The notes under the pieces were generated by a model, which searched no databases, had not been told where the DNA came from, and saw nothing but the letters and a program-made list of their open reading frames with translations. Both the position numbers and the translations under genes were made by a program. This document shows positions 24,685-34,310 of a stretch of 64,000 bases of DNA, piece after piece. The stretch is from assembly GCA_030654075.1 (NCBI GenBank), contig JAURYB010000139.1:19418-83417 (forward strand). The letters run 5' to 3'. The stretch is from Bacteroidales bacterium (GTDB lineage: Bacteria; Bacteroidota; Bacteroidia; Bacteroidales; UBA4417). Position 1 is the stretch's first letter, and every line of letters begins with the position of its first letter.

Positions 24685-25542
24685 TTATTTATAATCTGGC
24701 GTTAAGGCTTTAATTGGTATAAGAAAACCTAATCGTATATGATGGTAAGGAAAATCGCGGATCCCATACTGGTACTGGCCGAAAAAGTTAATTCTCTTAT
24801 TCTTTTGAGTGAGCTGGCTGGAATAAACTATGGGATGATCGCCGTTGTTCATCCAGCCGCTGTATCCTGAAATTGTGTTTTCGAACTCTATATTCTTATT
24901 ACTCATGATTATTTTCAAGCCATACATTGCTGCGTCATTTTGCATACTGTTGGTGGTTTCCCAGCATAAAAACCCAGCATCAGCTACCATACGAATCTTT
25001 TTCAGCCATTTAGATTCAACTGAAAAAGATTTCCCGACCTCAAGATCGAAGTAATAACCGGGTGTATCAAAATAGCGGCGGGCTCCGAAATTATTCCCTG
25101 AAGCGGTTTTCAGCGTAGAATTTAAAATAAAGGAAGGCCGTATATTCCGTTCTTCGAACAAAAGTATCCTGGTTTGAACGTAAACATCGCCATTCGCTGT
25201 TCCAACCGGAATCTCTTCAGTGGAGGCGCGTTTGTCGCGGATATCCAGGGTGGTGGTGTATCGTTCTGCGGCTGTACCCCAAATCTTAAATGAAACCTTT
25301 GAGCGTATCAAAGGAATTTCGGCTTTGATATAAGGATTTAACGTTCGGTCGCCAAACCCGGAATAGTAATTCCACGAAACAGACAAAGTGGTAAATTCAG
25401 CAATTGTAGCATCCGTAAACTCCGGAACCGGAAGCGCGTTCGGCCCGAAAAACTCAGGTGAATAATTTACTGTTTGACTGAGTGAATCAAGCGAAACCAG
25501 GACCAGAATTGTACTGATGATATTTCTGTATTTCTTTAACAT
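24685..25542 (-). CDS. Predicted outer-membrane protein (signal peptide, beta-rich)
   Basis: I chose the ATG at 25540-25542 (MLKKYRNII), six codons inside the longest frame, because it gives a clean signal peptide ending near SLDSLSQ. The mature 265 residues alternate strands (YNYYSGFGDRTLNPYIKAE, RILLFEERNIRPSFILNS, NFGARRYFDTPG, INFFGQYQYG) like a barrel. No family is recognised. It sits downstream of the phospholipase-like and DUF2141 genes on the same strand. Possible role: porin or transport accessory. Confidence 0.55.
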   Translation of the reverse strand: MLKKYRNIISTILVLVSLDSLSQTVNYSPEFFGPNALPVPEFTDATIAEFTTLSVSWNYYSGFGDRTLNPYIKAEIPLIRSKVSFKIWGTAAERYTTTLDIRDKRASTEEIPVGTANGDVYVQTRILLFEERNIRPSFILNSTLKTASGNNFGARRYFDTPGYYFDLEVGKSFSVESKWLKKIRMVADAGFLCWETTNSMQNDAAMYGLKIIMSNKNIEFENTISGYSGWMNNGDHPIVYSSQLTQKNKRINFFGQYQYGIRDFPYHHIRLGFLIPIKALTPDYK

Positions 25543-25616
25543 CGCTGTAAAATGAGTCAAATGTGACGTTGTAATTTGCGGTTTTTACCTTTTCGAATTT
25601 TGCCGACAGGGACATT

Positions 25617-26513
25617 TTAAAACCTCAATTTTTCTGTCATCAATCCAAACCGAAGTACATCCAACCTGTGTTCGAAATAGATGTTGTAATAATCGGAGCC
25701 GTGATAATACTGAACAAAAAGCCCGATATCTTCAAGAAACTTTGGATGATAATAAAACGTTAAACTCAGGTTAACCCTTTCAGTCGAAATCGCGTTCAAA
25801 TTATTCACATCGCCGAACATCCAGGTGGCTTCGGCTTTTAAGGAAATATCGGCATTGTTCTTTGTACTCCTGGTATCTTTGGTTGGAAGCTTAAAAATGG
25901 AAACCGCATTATGCCAGCGATACCGGCTGTAAATGCCTTCGAGTTCATCGCTGCCCCAGCCCTGCGGGTGAATTTCGATTGATGTTTTGAAAAACTGGTA
26001 CGCGTTGAAGCGGGTATTAAAATGTGTTTTAATAAAACCTGTTTCTATATAATTTGTAGAGAAATCGCCGGAAAGTAAGTTCACTTCACCGTTATCCAGG
26101 AAGAAATCCCCATCCTGCCCATTGGAATGATGGGCGTAGCGACCGTATAAACTCAGGCTTTGGGAACTCTCAACCTCTGTAAGCATATAATATACAGTTA
26201 TCTGTGGTATATAGCTTGGCGTGCGGACAGGATACGACCTTTCATCATACATCCGAAGGATAATCTGTGGCGTAAACACACCCATTAAGCGGGAATTTTT
26301 GCTTTTGCGGATGTAAAAATTCGGTATCAGATTCGCCTCAAACATCAATGGTTCAATGTTTCCAATATCAGTCGGAAAGGTGATATAGCTGCTTCCCTGG
26401 TTTACCTGCGAAATTACAGGCAGCCCAATCCCCTGCAAAGGCTCTTTTTCCTGCGCATTACCGCGAACGACTAGAAGCAGTAAACACAGCAGTAATCCGG
26501 TTTGGCTTTTCAT
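25617..26513 (-). CDS. Outer-membrane phospholipase A-like protein
   Basis: The 298-aa protein has a signal peptide (LLLCLLLLVVRGNAQ) and a barrel-like body. It contains YAHHSNGQDG and then STNYIET, which correspond to the OMPLA catalytic pattern HxSNG plus a later Asn; in OMPLA these are the active-site His, Ser and Asn. It would cleave phospholipids in the outer membrane, or be a fold relative. It follows DUF2141 with 8 bp spacing and is in the same strand group as the RND operon. The motif is visible; the family call is moderate. Confidence 0.5.
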   Translation of the reverse strand: MKSQTGLLLCLLLLVVRGNAQEKEPLQGIGLPVISQVNQGSSYITFPTDIGNIEPLMFEANLIPNFYIRKSKNSRLMGVFTPQIILRMYDERSYPVRTPSYIPQITVYYMLTEVESSQSLSLYGRYAHHSNGQDGDFFLDNGEVNLLSGDFSTNYIETGFIKTHFNTRFNAYQFFKTSIEIHPQGWGSDELEGIYSRYRWHNAVSIFKLPTKDTRSTKNNADISLKAEATWMFGDVNNLNAISTERVNLSLTFYYHPKFLEDIGLFVQYYHGSDYYNIYFEHRLDVLRFGLMTEKLRF

Positions 26514-26521
26514 TGTATCAC

Positions 26522-26971
26522 TTACAAATAAATGATCTTGATTTTCAGTACTTTGTCGCTTTGCAAATTGAATGATGCTTTCGAAAATGAAGGCTTGTTA
26601 GATATGCCGATGGATTGGTAATTGGAAAATCCGATTCCTTCTTTGGGTAAAATCAGTCCTTTTTTAATTTTTCCATCATTGTTTTCATCATGAAGGATAT
26701 TAACCGCATACTTTCCAGCCGGCAAATTCTCGAATGTTACGGATGAAGAGCCTTTCACTATTTTACCGGTAAGTTTTTTAAGGTATTTTTTATAGTGCTC
26801 GTCAGGAATTGCATCTTCCCTGTTGTACAAAGCAAAAACGACAGTACCGTTTGAATTGCGTAATTCTTTTACCTCAATAGTTAAATTGAATGTTTCCTTT
26901 TTTTGATGGTGGAAGGAGGAAAGTAGGACGCTGAGTACAACGAGTTGAAGAATTATGAAAGTTTTTTGCAT
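26522..26971 (-). CDS. DUF2141 domain protein (exported)
   Basis: The 149-aa protein has a signal-like N-terminus (FIILQLVVLSVLLSSF) and DUF2141 marks: LRNSNGTVVFALYN, LPAGKYAVNILHDENNDGKI, then EGIGFSNYQ. The function of this small, secreted, beta-rich family is not known to me. It lies downstream of the RND operon across a 285-bp gap filled with tandem repeats, and 8 bp upstream of the phospholipase-like gene, so those two are co-expressed. Confidence 0.85.
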   Translation of the reverse strand: MQKTFIILQLVVLSVLLSSFHHQKKETFNLTIEVKELRNSNGTVVFALYNREDAIPDEHYKKYLKKLTGKIVKGSSSVTFENLPAGKYAVNILHDENNDGKIKKGLILPKEGIGFSNYQSIGISNKPSFSKASFNLQSDKVLKIKIIYL

Positions 26972-27015
26972 GATGGGGGTTATGGGGTTTTAAAGGTTGT
27001 TTCCGTGTGGACGGG

Positions 27016-27132
27016 AGAAGGGAGAAGGAAGTCGGAAGTCGGAAGTTGGGAGTTGGGAGCCGGGAGTAGGGAGTAGGGAGCCGGGAGTAGGGAGTAGGGA
27101 GCAGGGAGTAGGGAGTAGGGAGTAGGGCGTAG
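27016..27132. repeat. 7-bp tandem repeat tract (GGGAGTA units)
   Basis: About 16 near-copies of GGGAGTA (with GGGAGCC, GGAAGTC and similar variants) run over 117 bp. Next to it, at 27172-27255, CATCC-type short repeats follow. It lies between the RND gene and DUF2141. Confidence 0.85.
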
Positions 27133-27171
27133 GAAGCCTCCCTACAACTCAATTTTCACCTTTAATTATCA

Positions 27172-27255
27172 CCCACATCGAACATCCTAAATCCAACATC
27201 CGCCATCCTCCATCCGACATTGAACATCCAACATCCCAAATCCCACATCCCACAT
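27172..27255. repeat. Short CATCC-type repeat tract
   Basis: Repeats of AACATCC, CCATCC and CCCACATCC fill the bases just before the RND gene stop. It is low complexity and not coding. Confidence 0.7.
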
Positions 27256-27256
27256 T

Positions 27257-30200
27257 TTACTCCCCAATCAAATTGGCCTTATCTACTTTACGGCTCACCT
27301 TTCGGTTTGAATTTTTTTCCTTTATCGTATCCACTATGTAATACATCATCGGCACTAAATAAACAGTCAAAATCATTGACGACAGCAAACCGCCGATAAT
27401 AACCCATGCCAGCCCGTTTTTCCACTCGCTGGCGGTGCCCTGGGCCAGGGCAATGGGCAACATTCCTATAGCCATTGCCAGGGTTGTCATCAGGATGGGG
27501 CGCATTCGCTCTTTGCCTGCAAGTATCAAAGCTTCTTTATAATACATTCCCTGTGCTTTCAACTGGTTGGTGAAATCCACAATCAGGATGGCATTTTTTG
27601 TTACCAGCCCCATAAGCATGATTAATCCTAACTGGGCGAAGAGGGTTAAATCGTTTAACGATAAGTTTAAAGCCAGGAAAGCGCCGATAGCAGCCATAGG
27701 TATCGCAAACAAAGCCACGAACGGATAAATATAGCTGTCGTAAAGGGCGATCATAATCAGGTAAATCAATAAAAATGAAATGAGCAGAACCGAGCCCAAT
27801 GCACCGAAACTTTCATCCTGCGTTTTGATATCAGCTCCCCATGTCAGTTTTACACCTTCGGGCAATGGGCGCATTTCCAGGAAACTTATCGCATCATCAG
27901 CCAATGTTCCTGATGGTCTGCCGAACGATTCGGATGTGATGGTAACTGACGGTTGCCGATCCAGTCTTTCGAGCAGTGAAGGCGAATTATCCTGCATCAC
28001 TTCCGCAAATTGTGAGACTTCAATGGGAATGTTCATGGGATTTACGATGGAAAGGCGCTGTACATCCTCAAAGTTTTTCCGATCGAAATCATCCAACCAT
28101 ATTCTGACCGGATATTCGGTTCCATTTTCGGTTAAGGTGGCATCATCGTTTCCTGTGAAGGCTGTTCTCAGATTTAATCCTACGTAAGACGTCGTTAATC
28201 CTAACCGCTGCATTTTATCTTTATCGGGAATTACCTTGTATTCAGGACTTCCTTCTTCAACGGATAGCTGAACATTATCGGCACCCGGAATTTTTTCAAT
28301 AGCCGTTTTCAGTTCATTTCCGGTTTTCATAACCAGATTGAGGTCGCTTCCACTCAGGGTTATTTTTATGGGTGCCTGTTTTGGCAGTAATCCCAAAACC
28401 GCCATCGAAAAGTTAACACCCGAAAATTCTTTTTTCAGTTCTTCGCGAAGGGATTTCATAAACGCCTCCGTTTTAATGCCTCTTTCTTTTTCCGGCTTTA
28501 GCTGAATAGTAAACTCCGATATATTTGATGAGCCAACTCCCAGGCTTCCGATGCCGGTGCTGGGTCCGGCAATATTGCTGAAAAGTGTTGACACTTCGGG
28601 TTGCTGCAGGATAAAATTCTCAACCTGCTGAGTCCTGATATTGTTCTCCTGAACGGTGGTAGTTTTGTCGTATTCCAGGTTCAGACGGAACTTTCCCTGG
28701 TCGCCGGTCGACATCATTTCCTTGCCGATAATACCTTGTTTCAGCATGGCACCCGTCATTACCAAAAGAAAAATAACTATTCCTGAAAAGATAAGCTTGT
28801 GACTGAGCACCCATTCCAATTGATGGCCATACCATTCGATAAAGGTTGTTAATTGCCTTTCGAACCAAAGCAGAAAACGATTCATGAAGTTGGTGGGTTG
28901 TAAGTCTTCCTTTTTGCCGATCCGCGAAGCCAGCCACGGCACAAGGGTAAATCCTACCAGTAAGCTGGTGAGTGTGGAGGTTATTACAACAATGGAGAAT
29001 TGTTTGAGCATATCGGCCACAAACACCTGCAAAAACAGTATGGGCAGGAAAACCACCACATCGACCAGGGTAATTGAAATGGCAGAAAAACCAATTTCCA
29101 TACGTCCTTCGAGTGCGGCATCCCGTTTATCTTTTCCCATATCAATGTGCCGCTGAATATTTTCCAGGATAACAATAGCATCATCCACGAGAATCCCGAT
29201 AATTAACGACATGGCCAGCAAGGTCATCAGGTTTAATGTGAAGCCCATCAGCCACATCACGGCAAATGCGGTAATTAAAGAGGTTGGGATTGCGATGAGT
29301 ACAATCAAGGAGTTACGGTAGCTTCGCAAAAACAGGAACATAACCAGCGAAACCAGGATTACAGCCAGAATCAGGTCGTCAACTACTGAATTTACTGCGG
29401 CAATAGTCATGTCGGTTGAATCGTCGGCAACAATAAATTTCACCCCGGATTTGGCGTTAGCGGCTTCGATCTGGGCAAGTTTTGCATGAACCAATTTCGA
29501 AACTTCCACGGCATTGGCATCGCCTTGTTTTTTTAACAAAAGTCCAATTCCGTTCACTCCGTTATAGCGGCTTACCGAACTTATTTCTTTCACACCGTCG
29601 ATAACTGAGGCCACATCTTTTACATAAACCGGCATTCCCTGCGCGGGCATCGCTACCTGAACATTCATAATGTCAGTTACGGTCGAAAATTTCCCTGTCA
29701 GGCGGACTGAATTACTTTCTTTATCGGTTTGCGCTTTCCCGGCAGGTAAATCAATTCCTGAACGGTTGATGGCATCCACAACCTGGTAAAGCGAAATTTT
29801 ATACAATTTCAGTTTATCCTGATCGGCTTTCACCTGGATTTCACGTTCTTCGCCACCAAGCAGGGTGATTTCAGCCACTCCTTTTAATTGCTGGATTTGC
29901 GGAAGATATTCATCCTTCATTTTCTGGTAAAATTCCGTTCCGGGCAAATTACTTGTCGCGCTAATCGAAATAATTGGCAAATCGTTGGGCGAAACCTTGC
30001 TCATTACCGGGCTCTGAATATCTGCCGGAAGATCTTTTTTGATGTTGTCGATGTAACGCTGCGCATCCTGCATGGCAATGTTCAGGTCCGTTCCATATTT
30101 CAAGTTGGCAATAATAACAGAAGCGTTAGGCATGGATTTGGTTTCCAGATAGTCCACGCCTTCGAGGTTCGACAAAGCATCCTCTATTTTCCTGGAAACA

Positions 30201-30385
30201 GAAGTTTCAACTTCGTTAGGTTCGGCACCAGGGTACATTGTTTTTATTACAATTACGGGCTGGTTAAAGTCGGGCAACAGTTCATAGCCCAGGTTCGAGA
30301 AACCTATGATCCCCAATAAGGCGAATACACTGAAAATAACGATGATCAGCGAAGGGCGGTTGATTGATATTTGTGTAATGTTCAT
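27257..30385 (-). CDS. RND (HAE1/AcrB-type) efflux pump permease
   Basis: The 1042-aa protein has the RND pattern: an N-terminal helix (PSLIIVIFSVFALLGIIGFSNLG), paired periplasmic porter domains, and twelve transmembrane helices in two halves (ILAVILVSLVMFLFLRSYRN, NLMTLLAMSLIIGILVDDAIV and, in the second half, LFAQLGLIMLMGLVTKNAIL). The acidic VDDAIV segment of helix 4 carries the proton-relay Asp pair. With the adaptor and TolC genes upstream it forms a tripartite drug, metal or solvent pump. The four-helix-bundle gene sits between it and the adaptor. The substrate is unknown. Confidence 0.92.
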   Translation of the reverse strand: MNITQISINRPSLIIVIFSVFALLGIIGFSNLGYELLPDFNQPVIVIKTMYPGAEPNEVETSVSRKIEDALSNLEGVDYLETKSMPNASVIIANLKYGTDLNIAMQDAQRYIDNIKKDLPADIQSPVMSKVSPNDLPIISISATSNLPGTEFYQKMKDEYLPQIQQLKGVAEITLLGGEEREIQVKADQDKLKLYKISLYQVVDAINRSGIDLPAGKAQTDKESNSVRLTGKFSTVTDIMNVQVAMPAQGMPVYVKDVASVIDGVKEISSVSRYNGVNGIGLLLKKQGDANAVEVSKLVHAKLAQIEAANAKSGVKFIVADDSTDMTIAAVNSVVDDLILAVILVSLVMFLFLRSYRNSLIVLIAIPTSLITAFAVMWLMGFTLNLMTLLAMSLIIGILVDDAIVILENIQRHIDMGKDKRDAALEGRMEIGFSAISITLVDVVVFLPILFLQVFVADMLKQFSIVVITSTLTSLLVGFTLVPWLASRIGKKEDLQPTNFMNRFLLWFERQLTTFIEWYGHQLEWVLSHKLIFSGIVIFLLVMTGAMLKQGIIGKEMMSTGDQGKFRLNLEYDKTTTVQENNIRTQQVENFILQQPEVSTLFSNIAGPSTGIGSLGVGSSNISEFTIQLKPEKERGIKTEAFMKSLREELKKEFSGVNFSMAVLGLLPKQAPIKITLSGSDLNLVMKTGNELKTAIEKIPGADNVQLSVEEGSPEYKVIPDKDKMQRLGLTTSYVGLNLRTAFTGNDDATLTENGTEYPVRIWLDDFDRKNFEDVQRLSIVNPMNIPIEVSQFAEVMQDNSPSLLERLDRQPSVTITSESFGRPSGTLADDAISFLEMRPLPEGVKLTWGADIKTQDESFGALGSVLLISFLLIYLIMIALYDSYIYPFVALFAIPMAAIGAFLALNLSLNDLTLFAQLGLIMLMGLVTKNAILIVDFTNQLKAQGMYYKEALILAGKERMRPILMTTLAMAIGMLPIALAQGTASEWKNGLAWVIIGGLLSSMILTVYLVPMMYYIVDTIKEKNSNRKVSRKVDKANLIGE

Positions 30386-30395
30386 GGCTTGGCAG

Positions 30396-30779
30396 TTATT
30401 GTATGTTGGTGTTATGAGAGCTTTTTCTTATTCCGGATGAAAAAAGAAGGGCGGTAAGAATCCTGCAGTATTCGTCGGTTTCTTTAAGTAATTCATCAGC
30501 GGCTTCTGTTTCCAGAATATGTGCGGCTTTAAGAAGGTTGAGATAGGTTCTGGTTTTTTGCGCTTCGTTACGCGAAGCAGACAGGTTAGTATAGTACTCA
30601 GGTTTGGAGTTCGCAGCCTGAGCATCTTCGATACTGTTGAGTATGGCATTCCCACTTTTTAAAAGCCGGCTTGAAAAATAATTTTCTTTTTTCGCGTCAG
30701 CCAGGTAATTGTAGCAATGCACGATCTTGAATGCAAACTCAAAACCTTTTCTCTCAATGCCATTCGTTCTGTTTTTCAT
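30396..30779 (-). CDS. Four-helix-bundle S23-family protein
   Basis: The 127-aa helical protein matches the family first noted in an insert of 23S rRNA genes (S23/TIGR02436): FEFAFKIVHCYNYLADA, ILNSIEDAQAA, YYTNLSASRNEAQKTRTYL, and a final helix ending ILTALLFSSG. It lies between the adaptor (4 bp away) and the RND gene (10 bp away) and is surely co-expressed. The function is unknown; a similar protein occurs in the arsenic cluster at 45389. Confidence 0.83.
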   Translation of the reverse strand: MKNRTNGIERKGFEFAFKIVHCYNYLADAKKENYFSSRLLKSGNAILNSIEDAQAANSKPEYYTNLSASRNEAQKTRTYLNLLKAAHILETEAADELLKETDEYCRILTALLFSSGIRKSSHNTNIQ

Positions 30780-30782
30780 GGT

Positions 30783-31838
30783 TTACTTGCTGTTAAGAGC
30801 TACATTAGCTCCATCGAATAAATTCACAAACCCGTTGGTGACAATAATATCGCCTGCTACCAAACCCGCCGACACTATAACTTTGTTCTGCAACCTGTTC
30901 GCCAGGGTAATGTTTTGCAGAACCGTTTTACCGTTTTTTACCAGGTAAACCTGAGGCTGAATATTGGATCCGACTATAGCAGAAGCAGGGATAATGATAT
31001 GGTTTTCAGAACCTGAACTTTTCATTTTAACTTTACCAAACATTCCTGACTTAATTTTCAGATCAGCCGTATTGCTAATCGTAAATTGAACCGGGTAACT
31101 ATTGCCCATATTGGATTTGCTGCCTGTCATAGTCACTTTTCCTGTCAATGGAGTCTCAGAATATACATCCGCTGAAAGAGCGTACAACTGGTTCATTTTA
31201 AATTGATTCAATTCATTTTCGGGCACATTGGCGGTAAATTTCAACTGCGAAATATCTGTAATCTGCAGCAGAGGAACACCGGGTGCGGCATAAGCGCCAA
31301 CCTCGGTAAGCTTGGCGGTTACAATTCCATTAAAAGGAGCTACAATAGTAGTTTTGCTTATTTGTTCGAGCAAAGTAGCTTTTTGAACCTGCGCGGATTT
31401 CAATCCTAAAATTGACTTTTCCAACTGAACACCCTGTATGGCATCGGCTTTAGCAAGTACGGTATATCGTTTTACATCGGCTTCCAATCCTTCAATCTGA
31501 ATTTCTACAGTTTGCAGTTGCAGCTTCAGCAAGGAATTGTCCAACTGAATCAAAGCCTGACCAGTCTTAACCATGCTTCCTGCATCAACCATTAATGAAT
31601 TGATTTTCCCCTGTATATCCGCGCTGATTCGCGTTTCTTTATTAGGTTCGAAAGTACCGGCATAAAACGTAATGTTTGATGCGCCCTCCGGTTTTATTGT
31701 TAGCGTCTGCACGCCAATTGCCTGTTCTTTATCGTATTGAAAAACCCTGTTTTGAGTGGTTTCTTTGTTCCCTTTCAGGCGGATGACAACTATGGCAATT
31801 ATTGCTATTGCTGCGATTATATAGATAGTCTTTTTCAT
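30783..31838 (-). CDS. RND periplasmic adaptor (membrane-fusion protein)
   Basis: The ATG at 31836-31838 (MKKTIYIIAAIAI) gives a proper membrane anchor; the longer frame upstream would add 19 residues without purpose. The protein then has ISADIQGKINSLMVDAGSMV (lipoyl-like domain), a coiled-coil hairpin (KLQLQTVEIQIEGLEADVKR) and FNGIVTAKLTEVGAYAAPGVPLL (barrel), the layout of HlyD/AcrA adaptors. It couples the inner-membrane pump to the TolC-like channel encoded just upstream on the same strand. Confidence 0.9.
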   Translation of the reverse strand: MKKTIYIIAAIAIIAIVVIRLKGNKETTQNRVFQYDKEQAIGVQTLTIKPEGASNITFYAGTFEPNKETRISADIQGKINSLMVDAGSMVKTGQALIQLDNSLLKLQLQTVEIQIEGLEADVKRYTVLAKADAIQGVQLEKSILGLKSAQVQKATLLEQISKTTIVAPFNGIVTAKLTEVGAYAAPGVPLLQITDISQLKFTANVPENELNQFKMNQLYALSADVYSETPLTGKVTMTGSKSNMGNSYPVQFTISNTADLKIKSGMFGKVKMKSSGSENHIIIPASAIVGSNIQPQVYLVKNGKTVLQNITLANRLQNKVIVSAGLVAGDIIVTNGFVNLFDGANVALNSK

Positions 31839-31927
31839 GTGTTTTGACTTATTGTTAATTGTGAATTTTAAATCGTAAATCGTCATTCGTAACACTTCGG
31901 CTTCGCTCAGTGTAAAATCGTAAACTC

Positions 31928-33271
31928 TTATTTCCTATTTGTTATCAGGTTTCCTGTTACCTTTTTGTATTCAAGTTCGGCCCTGCGAAGATTTATTAAT
32001 GCAACAATGTAATTTTGCTGGGCCTCACGCAGGGAATTATCGGCCAGAAGCAAATCGGTAATATTGGCTATGCCTTGCTGATTTTGCAACACGGTATTGT
32101 TATAGATCTTTTTGGCAAGTTCTATCTGGGTATTCACAGTGGCAATAGTTGTGTTTGCAATGTTTAATTGCATTTCGGCATTCACCAGGTCAAGGTTGGC
32201 TTTTTCAGTTGCTATTTCCTTTTGAATGATCGTCTTGTTTACTTCTATCTTTTTTCCATCTATTTTATGCCGGGTAACCATTCCATTAAAAAGAGGAACC
32301 GAAATCTGAGCGCCTACATAACCAATTGGATGGAAATTAAAAAAGCTGTTTGTTCCGGTAGTGCCAAAACCGTTTGTGCCATAAACTCCGTATGCGTTAA
32401 GCGAAGGCAACCTCGAATTTTTCAGACCGCTTAACTCTGATTGGCTGAATTCCATCTTCTTGTCTATCAATAAAATATCGGTAGTTGTCCGGGGTTGAAG
32501 ATCTTTTCCAGCTATTGATGTCTCGTTTATCAGCACTGTGATGGAATCCGAAATTGGCTTTCCCATCAGGAATTTAAGCGCGTTTAACACTTGCTGATGC
32601 TGGGACAAAACGGTACTTCGTTGTGTTGTTACCTGTTCCAGTTGCAGTTTCAGCCTGTCGACGTCAGTGCCTTTGGCTAACTGCTGCTGGTAAAGTAAGG
32701 TTGTAGTTTGCACCAGTTTGTTGGTATTTATGATATTGCTATCCATAAAAGCCAGCTGATTTAGAAGCACCTGGGCATTGTAGTACGCATTTGAAACTTC
32801 CATCACCACATCCTCATCTGTTTTCTTCTTTTGTATTTCAGATAATTCATTGGCGATCCGAGTACTTTTTATAGCGCTTAAAGCGGAAGGATTAAAAAGC
32901 GGCATGGCAAGTTGCAGGTTGGCACTCAGGTTTTGAGGTACTCCAAACTGAATTTCCTTGTAGGTACCTGCAGGACCACCAAAAGCTTCCTGGGGCATGA
33001 TCTGGTAGGGTAAATCCGTATAATAGCGGTAGTCGGCAAACCCGGTGAGTTTTGGCAGCAAGGTGCTTTTAGCTTCCAGGTTCTTTTCGCCGGCGATCAA
33101 AGCGTCCTGCTGAGCTAATTTAATATTCCGGTTGTAAAGCAGGGCGGTGTCAACGCATTGGTTTAGGGAGAGTGTTTGTGCTTGCGCAGAAGCATACATC
33201 AACAGCAGTAAGCCAATTAAAAGGGTGCTGTAAAATTTTGTCTCTCTTAGCTTTTGTTTGTGCTTAAACAT
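31928..33271 (-). CDS. TolC-family outer-membrane efflux protein
   Basis: The 447-aa protein has a signal peptide (LLIGLLLLMYASAQAQ) and TolC-like repeats: SLNQCVDTALLYNRNIKLAQQ, SNAYYNAQVLLNQLAF and LLLADNSLREAQQNYIVALINLRRAELEY. These helical hairpins build the periplasmic channel. It lies 89 bp upstream of the adaptor and 30 bp downstream of a TetR regulator on the same strand, so it is the first structural gene of the RND operon. Confidence 0.9.
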   Translation of the reverse strand: MFKHKQKLRETKFYSTLLIGLLLLMYASAQAQTLSLNQCVDTALLYNRNIKLAQQDALIAGEKNLEAKSTLLPKLTGFADYRYYTDLPYQIMPQEAFGGPAGTYKEIQFGVPQNLSANLQLAMPLFNPSALSAIKSTRIANELSEIQKKKTDEDVVMEVSNAYYNAQVLLNQLAFMDSNIINTNKLVQTTTLLYQQQLAKGTDVDRLKLQLEQVTTQRSTVLSQHQQVLNALKFLMGKPISDSITVLINETSIAGKDLQPRTTTDILLIDKKMEFSQSELSGLKNSRLPSLNAYGVYGTNGFGTTGTNSFFNFHPIGYVGAQISVPLFNGMVTRHKIDGKKIEVNKTIIQKEIATEKANLDLVNAEMQLNIANTTIATVNTQIELAKKIYNNTVLQNQQGIANITDLLLADNSLREAQQNYIVALINLRRAELEYKKVTGNLITNRK

Positions 33272-33301
33272 TTGTTTGATTTTTAGAATTGTTAATTATT
33301 T

Positions 33302-33862
33302 TTAGTCCGCATTACTTTTACTTTTTAATAGTGCAATATCTCTGACCAGAGTCTCTGTTACCCGTTGTTCGTTCATGAGCAATCGAAAACTCACCAGGAT
33401 TCTATTTACCAGATACCTGGATTTTGTCCCGGCTTGAAATATATTTTCCTGTTTTCCTTTGTTTATAACATGCAACAGGAAATTTTCCGCTCTCTTTATG
33501 ATTCTGTTTAGTATAAGTGGTATTTCCGAATCTTTTTCTGCTAAATCCCTGGCAAATATCAGTACCAGATAAAATGGCTTTTGATCGAATAATTTATTCA
33601 GGCTTTTAAAGAGGTTTTGAAGTTCTTCATCCGGCGACAGGTTGCTTGTTGCCACATTTTTAATCAGTTGTTGTATTTCGTGTTCCAGATGGTTTAAAAG
33701 CAAGATATGAATATCATTATCTTTGCTGAAATACGAAGAAAGCTCCTGATGAGAGATTCCCATTTTTAGTTCTAATTCCTCAATGGATAAAGCATTTATC
33801 CCTGATTGAAGTATGATACTACCAGCCGCATCTATTATATCTTCTCTTTTTTCTACTATCAT
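33302..33862 (-). CDS. TetR-family regulator of the RND operon
   Basis: The 186-aa protein has a TetR HTH (EDIIDAAGSIILQSGINALSIEELELK, then ISHQELSSYFSKDNDIHILLL) and a helical C-terminal domain. It is the first gene of the RND operon, a common layout for drug-sensing repressors. A site with the pattern GTGA.CGA.TACT.ACT lies upstream at 33873-33889 and is shared with the cupin gene's promoter (35470-35489). Autorepression or shared control is likely. The HTH part is somewhat divergent. Confidence 0.8.
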   Translation of the reverse strand: MIVEKREDIIDAAGSIILQSGINALSIEELELKMGISHQELSSYFSKDNDIHILLLNHLEHEIQQLIKNVATSNLSPDEELQNLFKSLNKLFDQKPFYLVLIFARDLAEKDSEIPLILNRIIKRAENFLLHVINKGKQENIFQAGTKSRYLVNRILVSFRLLMNEQRVTETLVRDIALLKSKSNAD

Positions 33863-33872
33863 GACCCATTAA

Positions 33873-33889
33873 AGTAAGTAATCGTTCAC
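33873..33889. promoter_or_regulatory. TetR operator-like site upstream of the RND regulator
   Basis: AGTAAGTAATCGTTCAC on the plus strand (GTGAACGATTACTTACT on the minus strand) shares 14 of 17 positions with the site at 35470-35489. Confidence 0.5.
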
Positions 33890-33916
33890 TAACAAGACTG
33901 AGTAAATTTTTTTTAG

Positions 33917-34309
33917 CTACTGTTTTGACTTTTTTGAAATCATAAAAAAAGCGAGGGCAGTAAAGACAACTGTAACAGTCATTCGGAATAGCATCGCCCC
34001 AATTGTTTTTGTTTCGTATATATTGCCAGAATTTACATGAATAAAAAGTCCTATAAATGCTATTAACAGAACTATTATTGATATTCCTAATGGCTTAATG
34101 GTCCAGTTTTTATCTTTTATAAAGCCATAAGCAGCAACAAGATAGAGGATGCTACTCAGGAAATTTGCCCAAACAACCATTAAAACATAATTTCCCTCTT
34201 TGGCCCGAATGCCAAATAAATCGAAAATCACGGAACTACTTAGAAATAAAGTTAGCAAACCAAAAGCGGCTAACACGGTTGCAATTATGTATTGAATAAG
34301 CTTTTTCAT
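33917..34309 (-). CDS. Small membrane protein (4 helices)
   Basis: The 130-aa protein has four hydrophobic segments (YIIATVLAAFGLLTLFLSSSV, YVLMVVWANFLSSILYLVAAYGF, PLGISIIVLLIAFIGLFI and MLFRMTVTVVFTALAFFMI). No family is recognised. It begins one base after the stop of the upstream TetR gene (34311-34892), so the two are one unit. Role unknown. Confidence 0.6.
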   Translation of the reverse strand: MKKLIQYIIATVLAAFGLLTLFLSSSVIFDLFGIRAKEGNYVLMVVWANFLSSILYLVAAYGFIKDKNWTIKPLGISIIVLLIAFIGLFIHVNSGNIYETKTIGAMLFRMTVTVVFTALAFFMISKKSKQ

Positions 34310-34310
34310 T

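Noticed and set aside
27016..27132. Possible CRISPR array
   Set aside because: The repeats are 7 bp long without spacers and have no Cas genes nearby.
26874..27152. Open frame across the GGGAGTA tract
   Set aside because: The product is only repeated PTPYSRL-type units from the tandem DNA repeat.
28601..29156. Open frames opposite the RND pump gene
   Set aside because: They are antisense shadows of a large, well-conserved gene.
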